Assembly (NCBI RefSeq): GCF_000149955.1
Contig: NC_030989.1
Coordinates: forward strand, 5,148,763-5,212,762
Reading direction: 5' to 3'
Length of the DNA: 64,000 bases
Source of the DNA: Fusarium oxysporum f. sp. lycopersici 4287
Taxonomy: Eukaryota; Ascomycota; Sordariomycetes; Hypocreales; Nectriaceae
Below are positions 1-12,432 of this stretch, piece by piece. Each line of letters opens with the position of its first letter. Position 1 is the stretch's first letter. The notes under the pieces were generated by a model that was given only the letters and a program-made list of their open reading frames with translations, was not told the origin of the DNA and made no database searches. The translations under genes were made by a program, and so were the position numbers.

Positions 1-1
1 T

Positions 2-985
2 TGCGTCGACTCTGCCACGTTTTATATATGCGAAGGTTGCAATAACGAATTCATCGGATATTATCCGACCAAACCCTGCCGCGATAGCAGCGGCATCTGT
101 CCCGATGGCCACCTGCAGATAGCCAGCTTCGCCGCTGACAAATCTGACGAGGCAAAACCAGAGCTGTGATAATACTCGAGGGTCAAGTGTCTAGTAGGTT
201 TGCCCAGACACCGACCCGTCCTTTATGGGATGCTGCGATATAAGTCCCTGCGGTGAGGGTTGCTCGAGGACGAACCTCCTACCGGCTGCCCTATCGAAGA
301 ATAAAGAGAACTGGCAAGCATCCTTGACCTGGAGGGGTTTACCTCCACTATATCGGCAAGCGCGGCTACAAGTACAGCATCTTCGAGCTCACCGAGCAGT
401 GACGACAGCGGTGGCTTAGGCACTGGAGCTATAGTAGGCATTGCTGTTGGATCTGCTGCTGTATTCCTGATTCTCAAAAGTCTCTTGATCTGTATCTGTT
501 GGAGGCGTCAGCGGAAGCGTAAACAAACCGACGAAAAGGTTCGATCTCGCGAATCTGCAGCGTCTGATCCAAATCAGTCGCCCATAGTTTATAACGGTCG
601 CAAGTGTTTCTTTGTCATATCTCGTGTAAGGGGAGACGTTACTTACGCGCAGCCCAGAATATTTCCAGTCAACAAGTACTGTCGTCCCCCCCTATTCTGG
701 TGGCTTCTCCATCGATCAACACAATAAACCCTCTCCACCGCTAGCAAGGTTTAATTAACTATTTTCACCAAACACCTTTTCGAACATAAACTCAACCTTT
801 CGTGGGAGCTACGACCAGCCCTTCTTGCCCATGCACATGATGACCGTATACGAGATGGATGAGGTAGACAGCACACCCCAAGAGCTCAGTACAGACCCTT
901 TGGAGACCTATAGGATCAGAACCAGAGTCCTGATATGGACCAAACACCACCTCAGAACCAGAATCAAGAGGATGTTAGGTGTTAA
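2..985 (+). pseudogene. Cys-rich single-pass membrane protein, broken, 5' cut by window edge
   Basis: Three protein-like blocks lie in order. First is a Cys-rich block from base 2 (TFYICEGCNN, then KPCRDSSGICPDGHL). Second, near 198-320, is VCPDTDPSFMGCCDISPC, the GCC-type motif common in fungal wall-associated membrane proteins. Third is a Ser/Thr-rich stalk followed by a membrane segment (GAIVGIAVGSAAVFLIL, about 430-480) and a basic stop-transfer stretch (CWRRQRKRK). A cytoplasmic-type tail continues through about 800-985 (QPFLPMHMMTVYEMD, later QNQSPDMDQTPPQNQNQ) and ends at TAA 983-985. The blocks are in different frames and not every junction has a splice signal: there is a shift between about 320 and 345 and another near 905. 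The architecture (ectodomain, stalk, one TM, tail) is clear but the function is not. It is either decayed or mis-assembled. Confidence 0.5.
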
Positions 986-1968
986 CTAAGTGCGAGACGA
1001 GCACAGGATATGGCACATATAAGGCTGAGCTATTAAATGCAAAGTTACAACAGTACTAATCACTTATTCAGTATTGCACTACGATATTATTATAAATAAT
1101 CATGTTGAAAAACCTCATATTTACTGTTTGCGTCCGCAACTAACTGATCAGAGTAGCAGTACCCAGCCTTTCTCCTCTTCTGAGACTTCGTTGCATTGAC
1201 AGCGTGGCGGATTATGTCACCGTTCCCGACGAACCTTTCGACTTAAGTGGGATTATCTGATTGTTTGGCATTCCGAAAGATCAACTGATGCATCCTGTCA
1301 GCACTCATATACGAAGCTAACCTCAGATTTGTCATGGATCACGTTAGAAGTCCACTACAAGTCCGCTACTACTATTATTAAGTTCTACATGTTTGCCAGT
1401 ATATCTCAAGTTTCGACACCTCATTAATTCCTCAATTACAAACACGTAAACCCGGATAACAAGATAAATAAACAATATGTCCCACTCACTACTACTGTAG
1501 CTACCATTTACCTTTCCAGCTTCCAAGACACCAGGGAAGTTCACCATTGACGTTGACTAAAAGCTGCTTGGACTTGCGAAAGGCAGAGCCCGAACTTGCC
1601 TTTCTACTCGTGGAATTTCGTCACCTCTTTTGTCACACTCATTCGCTGACGGCCCAGTTGGAAATGCTGACTGAGTATGGGATCTCTTGTACGCTTCTAG
1701 TGATGGATAGAAGTATTCGCTTGACCACATCATCAACACATCACCCATGCTTTGGATCCAGGGACCATACACCGGCCTTCGAGCCTAAACTGGAATTCTC
1801 AAGATAACATGTTCAGTAGTTGTTTTCCATTTCATAGGCAGCTAGGCAGCCACTAACGCTCGCATGAATAGCCTGGGATGTTTGATAGCATGAGAAGAAC
1901 CGAGATTCCTGCCGCTGTAGTTCAATTTGGCAATAGGGATGGTCCAATTAGTGTGACAGTATCCTACT
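986..1968. other. Intergenic, no gene supported
   Basis: Short frames on both strands are present. A minus-strand frame ending near 1557 and a short minus frame starting at 1547, followed by a GTAAAT donor-like site, could be pieces of a decayed gene. No family could be recognised. Confidence 0.4.
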
Positions 1969-2255
1969 TTGAAAGGTGCAAGAAATTGGTTTCTTATTGT
2001 TGATGACGTCGATGATATGGAGATTCTTAATAAGTCGAGGCATGTAGGTGGGGAAATCCTCTATTTTCTTCCTTATAATGGCAACGGAAGGATCTTATTT
2101 ACTACACGCTCTAAACAAGTATCCCTTACTGCACCTAGGACTACATTAATCTTACTACCGCAGTTATATCTAAAGAGGCAACAGATCTCCTGGAGGAATC
2201 CTTAATTAAATTAACCGAGATACATAGTAATAAGGAAGTGGTTAAGATTCTCTAA
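1969..2255 (+). pseudogene. NB-ARC (STAND/NLR-type) ATPase fragment
   Basis: The translation contains NWFLIVDDVDDMEIL, which fits a Walker B/kinase-2 strand, and GRILFTTRSKQV, which fits the NB-ARC RNBS-B 'ILFTTR' motif. The spacing matches fungal NLR-like proteins. After about 2110 the homologous reading moves to another frame (TTAVISKEATDLLEESL, ending KEVVKIL at the TAA 2253-2255), so a frameshift lies in between. The P-loop, sensor and repeat domains are absent, and AT-rich sequence follows at once. In fungi this family acts in non-self recognition and programmed cell death; this copy is a relic of less than 100 residues. Confidence 0.6.
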
Positions 2256-3099
2256 GCGCTTACCTACCTTCTTTTATTAATTATATAGGCAGTAGTATAA
2301 ATAAATATATATAAGGCATCTATCACAGAGTATATTCGATTATTTAAATTAGCTGCATAAAACGTGGTAAAGCTGCTTAAATAGGTTTATAATAAACACG
2401 CCCATGCCGGCTCGTTATGGTTATTAGTGCCACATGGATTGTATCTTTCGACCAGATCTGCCGCTCCCCAACTAACCTCTGGTTAAGCTTTTCCTCGCAT
2501 TATAGGAAATGGCTGTCTTTCGCAAATTTACAGCTTACCTCCGTAAGTTAACGGAACCAGGGCCAACTTTGTAAGTTCGGCAGGTTAACAGAGTTTAAAT
2601 GCTATTCGCCTGACAATTCTGATAGGGTACAACTACCAGATCTGCCTTGGTGCGCACACTAGGGTGTTGGGCGGTCGGTTGGTGGATCACATTAGGAGAG
2701 CGGCTGACACTGGCGGGTTCTGACCCTGTCACATGCAACTCGAGGGCTTGAACTATTGAAGTCTAATCTCTTTATAGAAGTCAGATGCGTAAATGAGCAT
2801 GGGCTCAACAGAACCTACTATACGGTATATAAAAGACCACTATCCTTTGAGAATCCATAAAGCTGCAATTCGTACCTGTCCACCTTTTCCCTGCTATTCT
2901 CGTGTTTGTTGCATCTCAATTGGCTGCAACCCCTTCCGGTACTTCGTTGTAGCCTTATGGGCTCTCAGGAGATAGCGGTCGTACCATAAGTCAGGAGCTG
3001 CTAGAAGAAATATCAAGAGAGGATCTTCAGGCTATCACATTTCGCCCACACACAAAGACGATTTGCCAAAGACCACTCATAACTCAGTTATTACTAATC
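2256..3099. other. Upstream region of the FAD oxidase gene
   Basis: The first ~130 bp are AT-rich and RIP-like. The rest is of mixed composition with no supported gene. It carries the TATA-like element listed separately. Confidence 0.4.
2826..2835 (+). promoter_or_regulatory. TATA-like element upstream of the FAD oxidase
   Basis: TATATAAAAG lies about 265 bp 5' of the ATG at 3100. It is the best TATA match in that interval. The transcript start is not known, so this remains a candidate. Confidence 0.35.
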
Positions 3100-5608
3100 A
3101 TGGCGGCACCTAGACACACTCTGGAGTTTATCCCGACCTTGCAGGACGCTGTTCAAGGGCTAGGCAAACTCGTGGAGGACCCAACAAGCGATTTGGATGA
3201 GAAGGAGTTGCCTGGGCTTGATAAATTAATTACCGATTGGTATGACGAGGCTACGGATGTAAGCAACGAGGAATTTACTCGCAGGATCCTTGAAGTCTTT
3301 CGGGATTCCACACACAACGAAGTATATAAGAATGTAAAGGGGCAGCTTCCGCCTCAGAATGAGCTCATATTTGATAAATTTGTTGATGGGAATATCACAG
3401 CTGAAGATGCGGGCGAGCTTATTGCGAGATCTGAGGCTGAGGCCTCGGTGGTATCAAGAACTGAGATTCAAACGCAAAGGTTATTCTCCAGGCCCCCCAA
3501 AACGGAAGCACCACCCCAGAGGAAATTCATCACAGTAAGATCAATTCGAAAGCCCCAAGTCTTTAATATCTAATGTATTTAGGGCCATGTTGCAGATTTG
3601 CCGTTCGAAAACTGGGGTCGGACTGTGAGGAACACACCTGCAGTCACATACTATCCCGAGAATGTTGCAGAAGTGCAAACCATCGTTCGTGACGCTGTGC
3701 AGAATAATAGAGGTGTTCGGGTGTCAGGTTTCCGTAAGTTTCTATAATGGTACAAAGGCTTCATTATCTAATGATATACAGGGCATTCTTGGGCCCCCGT
3801 GTTTGGACGTAATAATAAAATGGGCGAAAAGAACAATGGAGATGTCCTCATCTCAACATTAACTGAACTCAATGCAGGCGTACTTCCGAATCTCACTTCA
3901 TTGCCCTCAAGTCTCTTCGAGCCGAAGGAGACCGAGCTCAATCACATCAAGGTTGTGGATGCGGCCTATGTAAGCGGTCAAGCTCTGGGAGACGGCAAGA
4001 AGTATGTTCGTGTTGGTACGGCTACTACGAATGAGCAGTTCCGCCGCTGGTGTATCAACGAAGGCGATGTTACTTTGCCAATGAATATTATCGAAGTCGA
4101 GATCACCTTTGGTGGCAGTAACGCAACCATTTGGTACGTGATGCGCTCTGTGCCTGACATAAAAGCTGATCTTTCATAGTCATGGCGCTGGCATTAATCA
4201 TCCGACATTGAGCGATCTTGTACGATGTCTCGAATACGTCGATGTTCATGGTAAATTACGCATAGTCAACATGGCGGATGCCAACTTGCTCAGGGCAGCC
4301 AGTGGCTGTTTCGGGCTCCTCGGTGTTGTCACTCACATAACCTTTGAATGTGATGCAATGTCAACAGCCGTCATGCATCCTATGAAACTGGATGTCGTCG
4401 ATGCCATCCCGCCTCCTCCTGAAATAAAAGACTCAGATATTCCAGGGCCTCTCAAAAAACCCCGTACAGAACAACAGAAACAGATATCGCTGCAGAATTT
4501 CGAACGCCGTGCAAACGGGGACTTTTATGCCGAATGGTTCTGGTTCCCCTATTCGAGTCAAGTGTGGGTGAACACATGGAAAACGGACAAGAGAACGAAT
4601 GATGTTGTCAATTATCCGAGCCATGCAAAGACCTTCATTCAGGTTCTTGGGACTACAATCATGAATATAGGGCAGGACATATTGCAAAAGATTGAGGCGT
4701 TACAGACCAAGCCTTACATGCAAACTAGCTTCCTGTGTAAGTTTGATCGCTTGCTGCTTGACATGAGGCTTATCGCGAAACACAGCATGGCTGGCAATGA
4801 AGAATCTCGACGAGCGGAAAGAGAATGAGAAGCCGATAAGAACGCTGTTGCCTAACGCCCTTCACTTTCAACGAGGTGTCCAAAATATTCGGGTGCGCGA
4901 TATGGAGGTCGAGATTCCAGTGAGTTGGCTGTCTCTCATTCCCTGATGTCATCCGTTAAACAATGCCCCCAGCTTCACGCGAAGAAAGGCACAACTAACG
5001 AACGTGATTACACTAATGTCCAACGTGCCTGGTGGGACGCCATTATAACGTGCTACGACAACATCAAAACCTGTCCCATGCGGATGCCCCTCGAAATGCG
5101 AATCATGGGCTCTAGTGAAGTCACTTTGGCACCACAACGCAGTCACAAACTCGGAACTTGCGCAATCGAAATTTTGACCCTGAAGGTTGTTGCCGATATC
5201 TGGGAACCTTATGCTCAGCAAGTTTTGGATAAATGGATAAACTACAAGGACAACGATGGCAAGCAAGTTGTTATCAGACCGCATTGGGCAAAAGAGTGGT
5301 ACCCCTATACAGTTGATGGTAACCCTTGGATAGAAAAACTGAAAAAGGAAACTTATAAGAACGAAATTGCAGAGTTCAAGGGGTTGATGGCGGCTATTGG
5401 TAAGAAGCATGGCTGGACGCTTGCAGACCTCAAGAGGACCTTCTCTAATGAGGTTCTGGACTATCTGTATTTGGATGATGTTTTAACATCCCAAACAGAG
5501 AAGGATACCCAAGTTCAGGTGCAAGAAGTGCTGGCAAAATCATTTTTTCGGAGACTATTAGCTAAGAGTAGTTGTGGCGTATTTCGTAGCGAGACAATGC
5601 CGAATTAA
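3100..5608 (+). CDS. FAD-binding PCMH-type oxidase with ALO-like C-terminal domain
   Basis: Six exons (3100-3534, 3583-3733, 3782-4133, 4180-4736, 4786-4919, 4973-5608) join in frame to 754 residues. All introns are 46-53 bp and GT-AG. An N-terminal region of ~145 residues is followed by the PCMH flavin domain. RHSWAP at 196-201 contains His197, the position that carries covalent FAD in vanillyl-alcohol-oxidase-type enzymes. CHGAGINHPTLSDLV begins at Cys313. The C-terminal half has LPNALHFQRGVQNIRVRDME, the substrate-domain signature of sugar-lactone oxidases (D-arabinono-1,4-lactone/L-gulonolactone type). The expected role is oxidation of a sugar-lactone or related alcohol with O2, giving H2O2; the substrate cannot be told from sequence. 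No signal peptide is seen. Both split motifs are restored exactly by splicing, which supports the model. It appears intact. Confidence 0.85.
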
Positions 5609-8415
5609 GTGCTTCTTTCTTTCATGAACCTTGCCTAGTTATATAAAGTATAATAATAATACTTTCCTAATCCCTTTAAGCAGCACAGCAATCTGGAAGG
5701 TAACTTGCCCTATATGCATAAAGTAATATAGCTAATATAAGCAGGGTATAAGAATTTTCTTAAGTAAAGTATTTACTGGTAAAAGTATATGTAAACTTTT
5801 ATTATTAAAGTAATAACCCATTTTAAAATTTTGTCCTAGTTATAAGATAAATATATAAATTAAAAAAAGTTAAAATAATTATATTAATCCTTTTTATTAT
5901 AGCTTTATATAATAATATACTTCGATCCCTTAATAAAGTTATATTAAAATATTATATTAGTATTATGGCCTTTCTTATCAGGTTTAGTGCTGGCCCTGCT
6001 GCCTCCATCTGCGCCCTATTGTAAAGTAATCCAATAATGTATCGCCTCTTCATTTCTTTCTTCTTTCCTTCATCCCTCCGTCTTACCTACCTTGACCCCT
6101 CTGGACCCTCACACCCTCCTTTTTCTTCCTCTCCTTCTTTCCCTCTTCATGCCCTTGCATACGCAGCCTAACTAAAGCGTGCCGCTTCTGCTGATATCCT
6201 CGTTCTCCTTCTTGTGCTCCCCCCTTTTGGCTTGGTGATCGCGGACTTTAGCTTGTTCTCTTGGTAGAGTAAGGTAAAATCGCTTTCTCCGAGCGATAAT
6301 GTTCGTCCCGGCCGCCGGCGCCGCTGCACCTCTCTAACTTCACTGTCGGTTTTTATGCCTGCCCCCCTGGCCGCATCGTCTGCATCGGTATCTAAAGCAT
6401 CAGGCTGCCCAAATTGAATATTCTCGCAGACGCTTGACAGGATATGTAATATGCAAGCTTTACTCAGCCTCGGTTTTCTGCCATACGGTAGTCTTTGTAC
6501 ACATGTTCGTCGGTGCTTTCTCTGTGGGGACTGGTGCGTCTCGCCGGCTAATCATTGATCTTAGTGAGACGATGATGGATGCACAGCTCGCGGGTCTAAG
6601 CTTTGCCTTGTCCTTCGCAGTTCACGTCATATCAGCGCTGTGAGCGAGGCCTTGCTACCAACGGCTTGGCTGCCTCATCCGTATTAGGGTTCGGATTTGT
6701 GCGATAGGAATATATGGGAGATCGCCGATAACTTACGCGTCACTGTTGCTACTTCGTACCACGCTCTCAGATGAGTCGGTAACTGCGTTAGCTTTGCATA
6801 TGCCATTGCTCTATTCGATAGCAATACGAACGGAACCCGCTGCTGTAAGACACTAACCACCCATTCGTAAGCACACTGCACTGATCTTTAAAGCCACGTA
6901 ATATAAGTTTTGTTACCAGTTTGTAAAAGAAGTGTCCTTATATACGAACGAGTTATGTACCCGTATAAGAAGACTATTCCTACTTTGAAATTAAAGTGTT
7001 ATTGCTAGTCTGCACTTCAGTCATCAGGCAAGACGCTACCAAGGTCTAGTATGTCAGGAACGAATAAGCCCCCGGCTCATGTTATGTGAAGTAAAGTTTT
7101 TAAACCCGCGGCAATAGCATTGGACAAGATTCCCAGGCTAATCCACTCTCGATCTGGGAGCTACTGCAGCAAGCGTCAATCGGAGCAAGCGGGTCAGCCA
7201 ATCTGTTTGCGCGAGCGATCCCACCAATGACATCCATCAACTAAATGCCGACGTCGTAAAGTAGCCAAGCGGCTGAAAAATGTGCACGGGAGTGCTGCGG
7301 CGCAGGGCGGCACGAATACACGGGAGGTCTAGTAGCGCCCGTGAAATTATTAGCCGTGTTTTGACAGACAGATAGTATCTTGGACTTGAATATGCATCTG
7401 AGACAGTCACTAGCTTCAAGTCAAGTAAATAGTAGAGAAAAGGCGGTGTAGCTCCAACTCATCGAATCGTGATTCCATACCAAGCTGTTACTGGCTGTCG
7501 CGGGTAAGACAGAGGGGGGAGGGGACCTCAAGTGGTGCAGGTTTCACTCAGCCTCTAACTTGCCTTGCTTGCTTTTGAATGAGGGGTTGATTGCCTTAGT
7601 CCCTTGAAATGTAGTGACATGCATGCGGCACGGCACGGCACGGGGCACCGGCCAAATTCCCGATCTAATCCTTCCCGTCAGGCTATCTTGAAGTTGGAGA
7701 AAGAACTACGTGAGTCTTTGACAGATGGTAGTCTTAGTGTATATAAACTATGTAGGGAGATAGGTCTTTGAAGAAAACACGTGCGAAATGAGATACACTC
7801 GTGTTAAATAGCAGCGTTATATTTTGCCATTATGATATATTCAAGTGATGAGTTAATGGTACATATTTCAATACATCAAACAAGTATTGAGCACATTCTA
7901 TTGCCTTCCAGAGTTGAGACAGTTCCTGTAAATCTATGCATCATTGCTCTCGAGTTGATATGCAGCCGGCTTTTGCACATTTTTGCGGTCTCGAAGTTAC
8001 ACCAAGACATGATCTGGAGTATCTTTGGCTAGTTTCCGAGATCGCCGTTGAGCGTTACTTAAGGAAAGGAGATATTACATCTTTCAAGACGGTGTATGAA
8101 ACTTAAAGCGGTGAAGATTTACAACGTGGCTGCGACAAACGTAGCTGAGGTTTCTTGAATCCCTGGACTTTGAGACTTTGTCGTGGGAATGCATATGCAG
8201 AGAATTGAAAGAGGTAACTACACGCACCAAGTCCGATAGATTATCTGAGACGGGGGCTGATGCCTGAGTAATGCGTTGAGTAGAAGGATGCTGTTAGTAG
8301 ACAGGCTAATCCAAGAAACATAAATATCAAGCTTGTTTCCATTAAGTTCTTCATCCATCATCAAACAAGTTCTGCAACATATTCCACTGCCATTCACTTT
8401 CCAAAAAATCTCATC
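5609..8415. other. Long intergenic region
   Basis: 5640-5980 is AT-rich and RIP-like. 6041-6160 is a strong polypyrimidine tract (repeated TTTCTT/CCTTC) on the plus strand. A short GGCAC repeat lies near 7626-7645. A hydrophobic 69-residue frame at 6434-6643 has no supporting features. The final ~100 bp before 8416 look like a pyrimidine-rich leader. Confidence 0.4.
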
Positions 8416-8920
8416 ATGTCCGACAAACAGCCCGTGCCTGAGAATCATATTGAAGAGAGCCAGTTTGATGATAATGCGATTCAGAATACTGTCTACGTAA
8501 GTCTTAACCTTCTGAACTCACATCTATCGGGTCGTTTGTATTAGCTACTAACCTCCAATAATAATAGGTGAAATGGGATGTCAAGGGCGGCCGTGACCGA
8601 ACCCACGACGCTAACCTCAACACATGCACCCAGCTAGAGGGATCTCCGTAAATATAACTACAAACCCCGTGTACCTTTGCAGTCATTAATGAAAACCAGC
8701 AACATCCAAGGCATTGAGATCAAAAGTGCGGTAAACGTTTCTTTGTACTGCTATGGGTAAGTGGAATTCTTCTGGACCTATTGCGAATTCTATGCTAAGT
8801 GAACAATTTTACAGTGGCACCTCTTGCAGCGGTAGCCCGGACGTTTTTGAAGGACCTACCAATGGCAAGCTCAAGGTTAATCCTCAACGTTATGGAGCGT
8901 ACAAACTTGTGACTCGTTAA
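8416..8920 (+). CDS. Small four-exon protein of unknown function (107 aa)
   Basis: Exons 8416-8496, 8568-8647, 8700-8756 and 8815-8920 join in phase to 107 residues. The introns are 71, 52 and 58 bp with good donors (GTAAGT, GTAAAT, GTAAGT), and the third has a CTAAG-like branch site. The ATG follows a pyrimidine-rich leader ending in CATC. The protein starts hydrophilic and acidic (MSDKQPVPENHIEES), so no signal peptide is seen. It has three Cys: NTCTQ, then LYCYGG and TSCSG across the last splice. The C-terminal half (VNVSLYCYGGTSCSGSPDVF, ending GAYKLVTR) looks like a small beta-rich domain. Four cleanly joining exons argue for a real gene. Family not recognised. Confidence 0.7.
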
Positions 8921-9410
8921 TAAGCTAAGGCTTGTCTAGCCAACATGGCTCGAGTTGGTGACAGGGAAGCCTTTCCAGGGAAAGATAAAGGGGACGTAGG
9001 CTGATAATCACAGCCCCATTCATTAACTCAATTGTCGCTCATTACCTCAACACAAATAAACTGTGGCTACAGGTTTCTCACTATTTCTCTATTTATCGTG
9101 GCATTGCTCTTGGCTTGAAGTTGCGTTAGGACATTATTTGACTCAAGTCAGAGTCTTTCATTGGTATGGTGGTCATGCCTGAATTATGTCCTGCCTTCTA
9201 GCGGCCAACAGATCGAGGTCGAGCTCTTCGATCCAAGAGACCATGACCCCAATAGCTGCAAAGTCTGCTATGCTCCTGTAGTCTTTGCCTCTCCTCCACC
9301 TACCTAGTACAAACCTTAAGATAACTAATAGTGTGATGAATGGGGTTTCAAACAGGGAAACTAGTCCGTACTAGGTTTATGTTTGCAGATGGCGAAGGGC
9401 GTTAAACGAA
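8921..9410. other. Intergenic, nothing recognised
   Basis: Mixed composition. A short plus-strand frame near 9200-9310 (GQQIEVELFDPRDHD) is protein-like but has no start, end or family. Confidence 0.3.
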
Positions 9411-10990
9411 ATGAGTTAGTTATTATATCTCTTAATAATTAAGTAATGCTTATTAGGCTTATTAATATAAAGAAGTCTTATTGACAGCTAGTGAGCTAAG
9501 TTCTATCTACTGCGAAATGAATCTGTATATATAATAGGTGGCTTACGGCGAGTCGTGAGTCTGTATTGTGAGGCGGTTTGCAAGGCTTAAGGAATGTTCT
9601 GGATAAGGCGTGAGCCACGTCATAATTGGTTAAAATAAGGTGAGGTATATGTAATGTAAGCGCCTTTTAGTATTAGGTTATAATAAATAGTTTGGCTTAG
9701 ACTAGGTTAGGCCAGGTTAGGACTATTAAACCTAACTTAGATTATCTATTATTCTTTTTTTATTCTCTAGGATTTATTACCCCTCTTCTTAGAGATATTA
9801 CCTTAGGCTAATCCTATTTAAGACTTAAAATCTAATTAAATAAGTAGCCTTAATCTATAAGTATAAAGAAGATATTTTCCTTATCCTTAGAAGGCTAAAT
9901 GCCCTCTTTATTATCACCTAGTTAAGGTAATTACTACTAAGGCTTTAACCCTAAAAGACTATATTAAAATAAGCTAAGAACCTTAACTTCTATTATAAGA
10001 TAAGCTACTATATAATTATTATTAATAATAATTAACCTAGTTATAGTTATCTAATCTTAGTAGTTAATAACTATATAATAAGTCCTCTAATAGATATTAA
10101 TAGGCTTAAGTTTAAGTATATCCTTGTTTTATATTCCTTCCTGCAGTATTATAAAATTATAAGAAAATACCTACTATATATTAATAAATTATAATTAATA
10201 TAGCAGGTTAATCTCGCGATCTTTAGTTACTATATATAGCTTCTTAGTATTAAGAAAGATATATCCCTTATTAAATATATAATAGGCTAAATAAAGGCAT
10301 TAAAAGACCTAGCTAATCGCTTAAAATAGGGTTAAGGCATATGAAGGTAATAACAGGCCTTTATTAATAGCATTATATTAGGCAGCAGTTATAATCTATA
10401 CTAGGTATAGTTTATAGAGTTAAAATACGCAGTTAAGTTAGTTAAATTAATAGTATAAATATTCTATTATAAGAATTAAGGGCTATTGCAGGGTAAAGGA
10501 GAGGAAGTAAGAGGGAAAAAAGGGGGGAAAAGATAAATTAAGAATAGAAGGTTTTAGCATTTAGGGAAAAACTATAAATATTAGCAGCCTAAGGCTGGCT
10601 TAGTAAGTTAGTAATAAATTAGATTAGGTTAAAAGATAATATAGTAGGAGAAATATAAGTTAAGGATAAATATAGTTAAATAATACTTAGGAAAATATAA
10701 ATATAATTATCTTTAAGATTATTACTTAAATTAAAAATATAATTATATAAATAAATATAAAAAATATATTATTTAATTTATAAAATATTTCTTTAATTAT
10801 TAAAGAATTATAAAAAATTTTCTTAATATTTAAAACTAATATTTAATAGCCTATATAAGCTAATAAAATTCTAAATTAAAATTCTAATTTTTCTATAAGC
10901 TTTATAATATATTAATATTATTTTTAAATATTTATTAGCTATTTTATTTCGTCTTTTATAGTATTTTTTAGGTTTATTATCTCTTATTTT
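9411..10990. repeat. AT-rich RIP-degraded block
   Basis: About 1.6 kb dominated by TA, TTA and TAA with stops in all frames and very few CpG. This is typical of a RIP-mutated repeat. No coding motif can be read, so the element type is unknown. Confidence 0.6.
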
Positions 10991-12432
10991 ATTAGCTCCT
11001 CCTATCTCACCCTTTTATGCATATCTCACGGTTTTGTGCCCAACTAAGCTTGCTTAGTTGCCCCCCCCCCGGCTCGAGCCAACGGGTAACTTTGTTTGCG
11101 ATCCAGCGCCCATCATCAATTTGTTATGTAGAACGAACTGCTCTTGTGCACGATTTTACAAATCAGTCAGGACGTCGCAAGTGGGTACTCGCAGGGGTAT
11201 TCGCTTTTAAACAAGCGTTCATTAGTTCACGAGCAAACAGCAGGGATACCATGCATTTTAAACGATTACTGATTGGTTGCTGTGAAGCAGGGGAGAGAGC
11301 CCGCTTGAATAGCTGCTTACCCTATATACACTTTAAGGTCAACTTTTTAGCCGTTATAGGTCGCCTCGAATAGAAAAAATGCATTTTCTTCGATTAAATT
11401 AACTGATAGAAGTTCTTACTACAGCGTGGTATATTTTTTAGTCCGCGTATCACTACGGTTGGAAGGTGTTGCGTCGAGATCTGCTTTTTTGCTCTGTTTG
11501 AACACAGGTCAACCCTGACCCCTCCGACCATCATAGATTATAACCCCAAGGTATGGGCCGCGTTTCACATTGCATAGTGGAAGTGATATGCGACATCAGA
11601 TCGACCTGGCCGCCCCGCACACAATCGTTAAGTGGGGAAAAAAGTACGAAAACGTGGGGGGCAGTGGGCACGGGTAGAGCCTCTCGAGGATGATCCTCTG
11701 GAGACAGATCTCTTGAGCTCTAAAGTGCCTCCACATCTACAGTATTATGTATACGCTGTTGCCTTGATTAATCTATAGAATAATGTATGTGTGTGAAAAG
11801 AGTTTATATCCTAAAGGCTGTGCAGCTCAATCAGATCACTCGCAAAATAATACTTAGGCTTAGACTGATACATGCTTGAAGTAGTGAAGCAATATTTACT
11901 TACTACTGTGCCTGTCGAGCAACAAGACTTGTGGCTTCGGCGTACGACATGGGAGCGCTTCTCTTCGGAGACGGTCCTAACCCCGAAGGCTGTATAAGTG
12001 TGGCAAGAGAAACGTGTCTTGAAAAGATCCTCCGTCCTGCCCGCGTTTAGCCTAACTCATAGGTTTCAGGCCGGAATAATCATCAGGTATGTCCTAAAGC
12101 CGAGCCCCTCTGCAGGGATCGGGTTTCCTTGGCCGGAATAATCATCAGGTATGTCCTAAAACCGAGCCCCTCTGCAGGGACCGGGGTCTTCTTAGAAGTC
12201 AACAAAGAAAACCCCACCAACGGGCTCGTGTCTTGTCGACCAGCTACCAAAATGACGTACGTCAGTCAGACTTAATATAAGTAAGACCAAGAGCACAGGA
12301 TGGAATTCGCGAGGAGGACTTAATTTATGGTGAAATCATTCGTCCCACGATAGCGACACACACACCGATAGTTACAGCGACAGACTAAACTTTCGCATAA
12401 ACTCTCACGGATTGATACAAAGCCTAGCAGTC
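10991..12432. other. Intergenic; upstream region of the SDR gene
   Basis: No gene is supported. It holds a C11-C12 run near 11060, a 118-codon frame with no recognisable features (11017-11373), and the tandem duplication listed separately. Confidence 0.35.
12069..12186 (+). repeat. Tandem duplication, 62-bp period
   Basis: A unit beginning GGCCGGAATAATCATCAGG at 12069 recurs at 12131, a period of 62 bp. The second copy runs to about 12186. Copies differ at only a few positions, mostly A/G or C/T. It lies 250-360 bp upstream of the SDR start codon. Confidence 0.8.

Noticed and set aside
11017..11373. 118-codon plus-strand frame as a gene
   Set aside because: No recognisable motif, no leader or splice features; compatible with chance.
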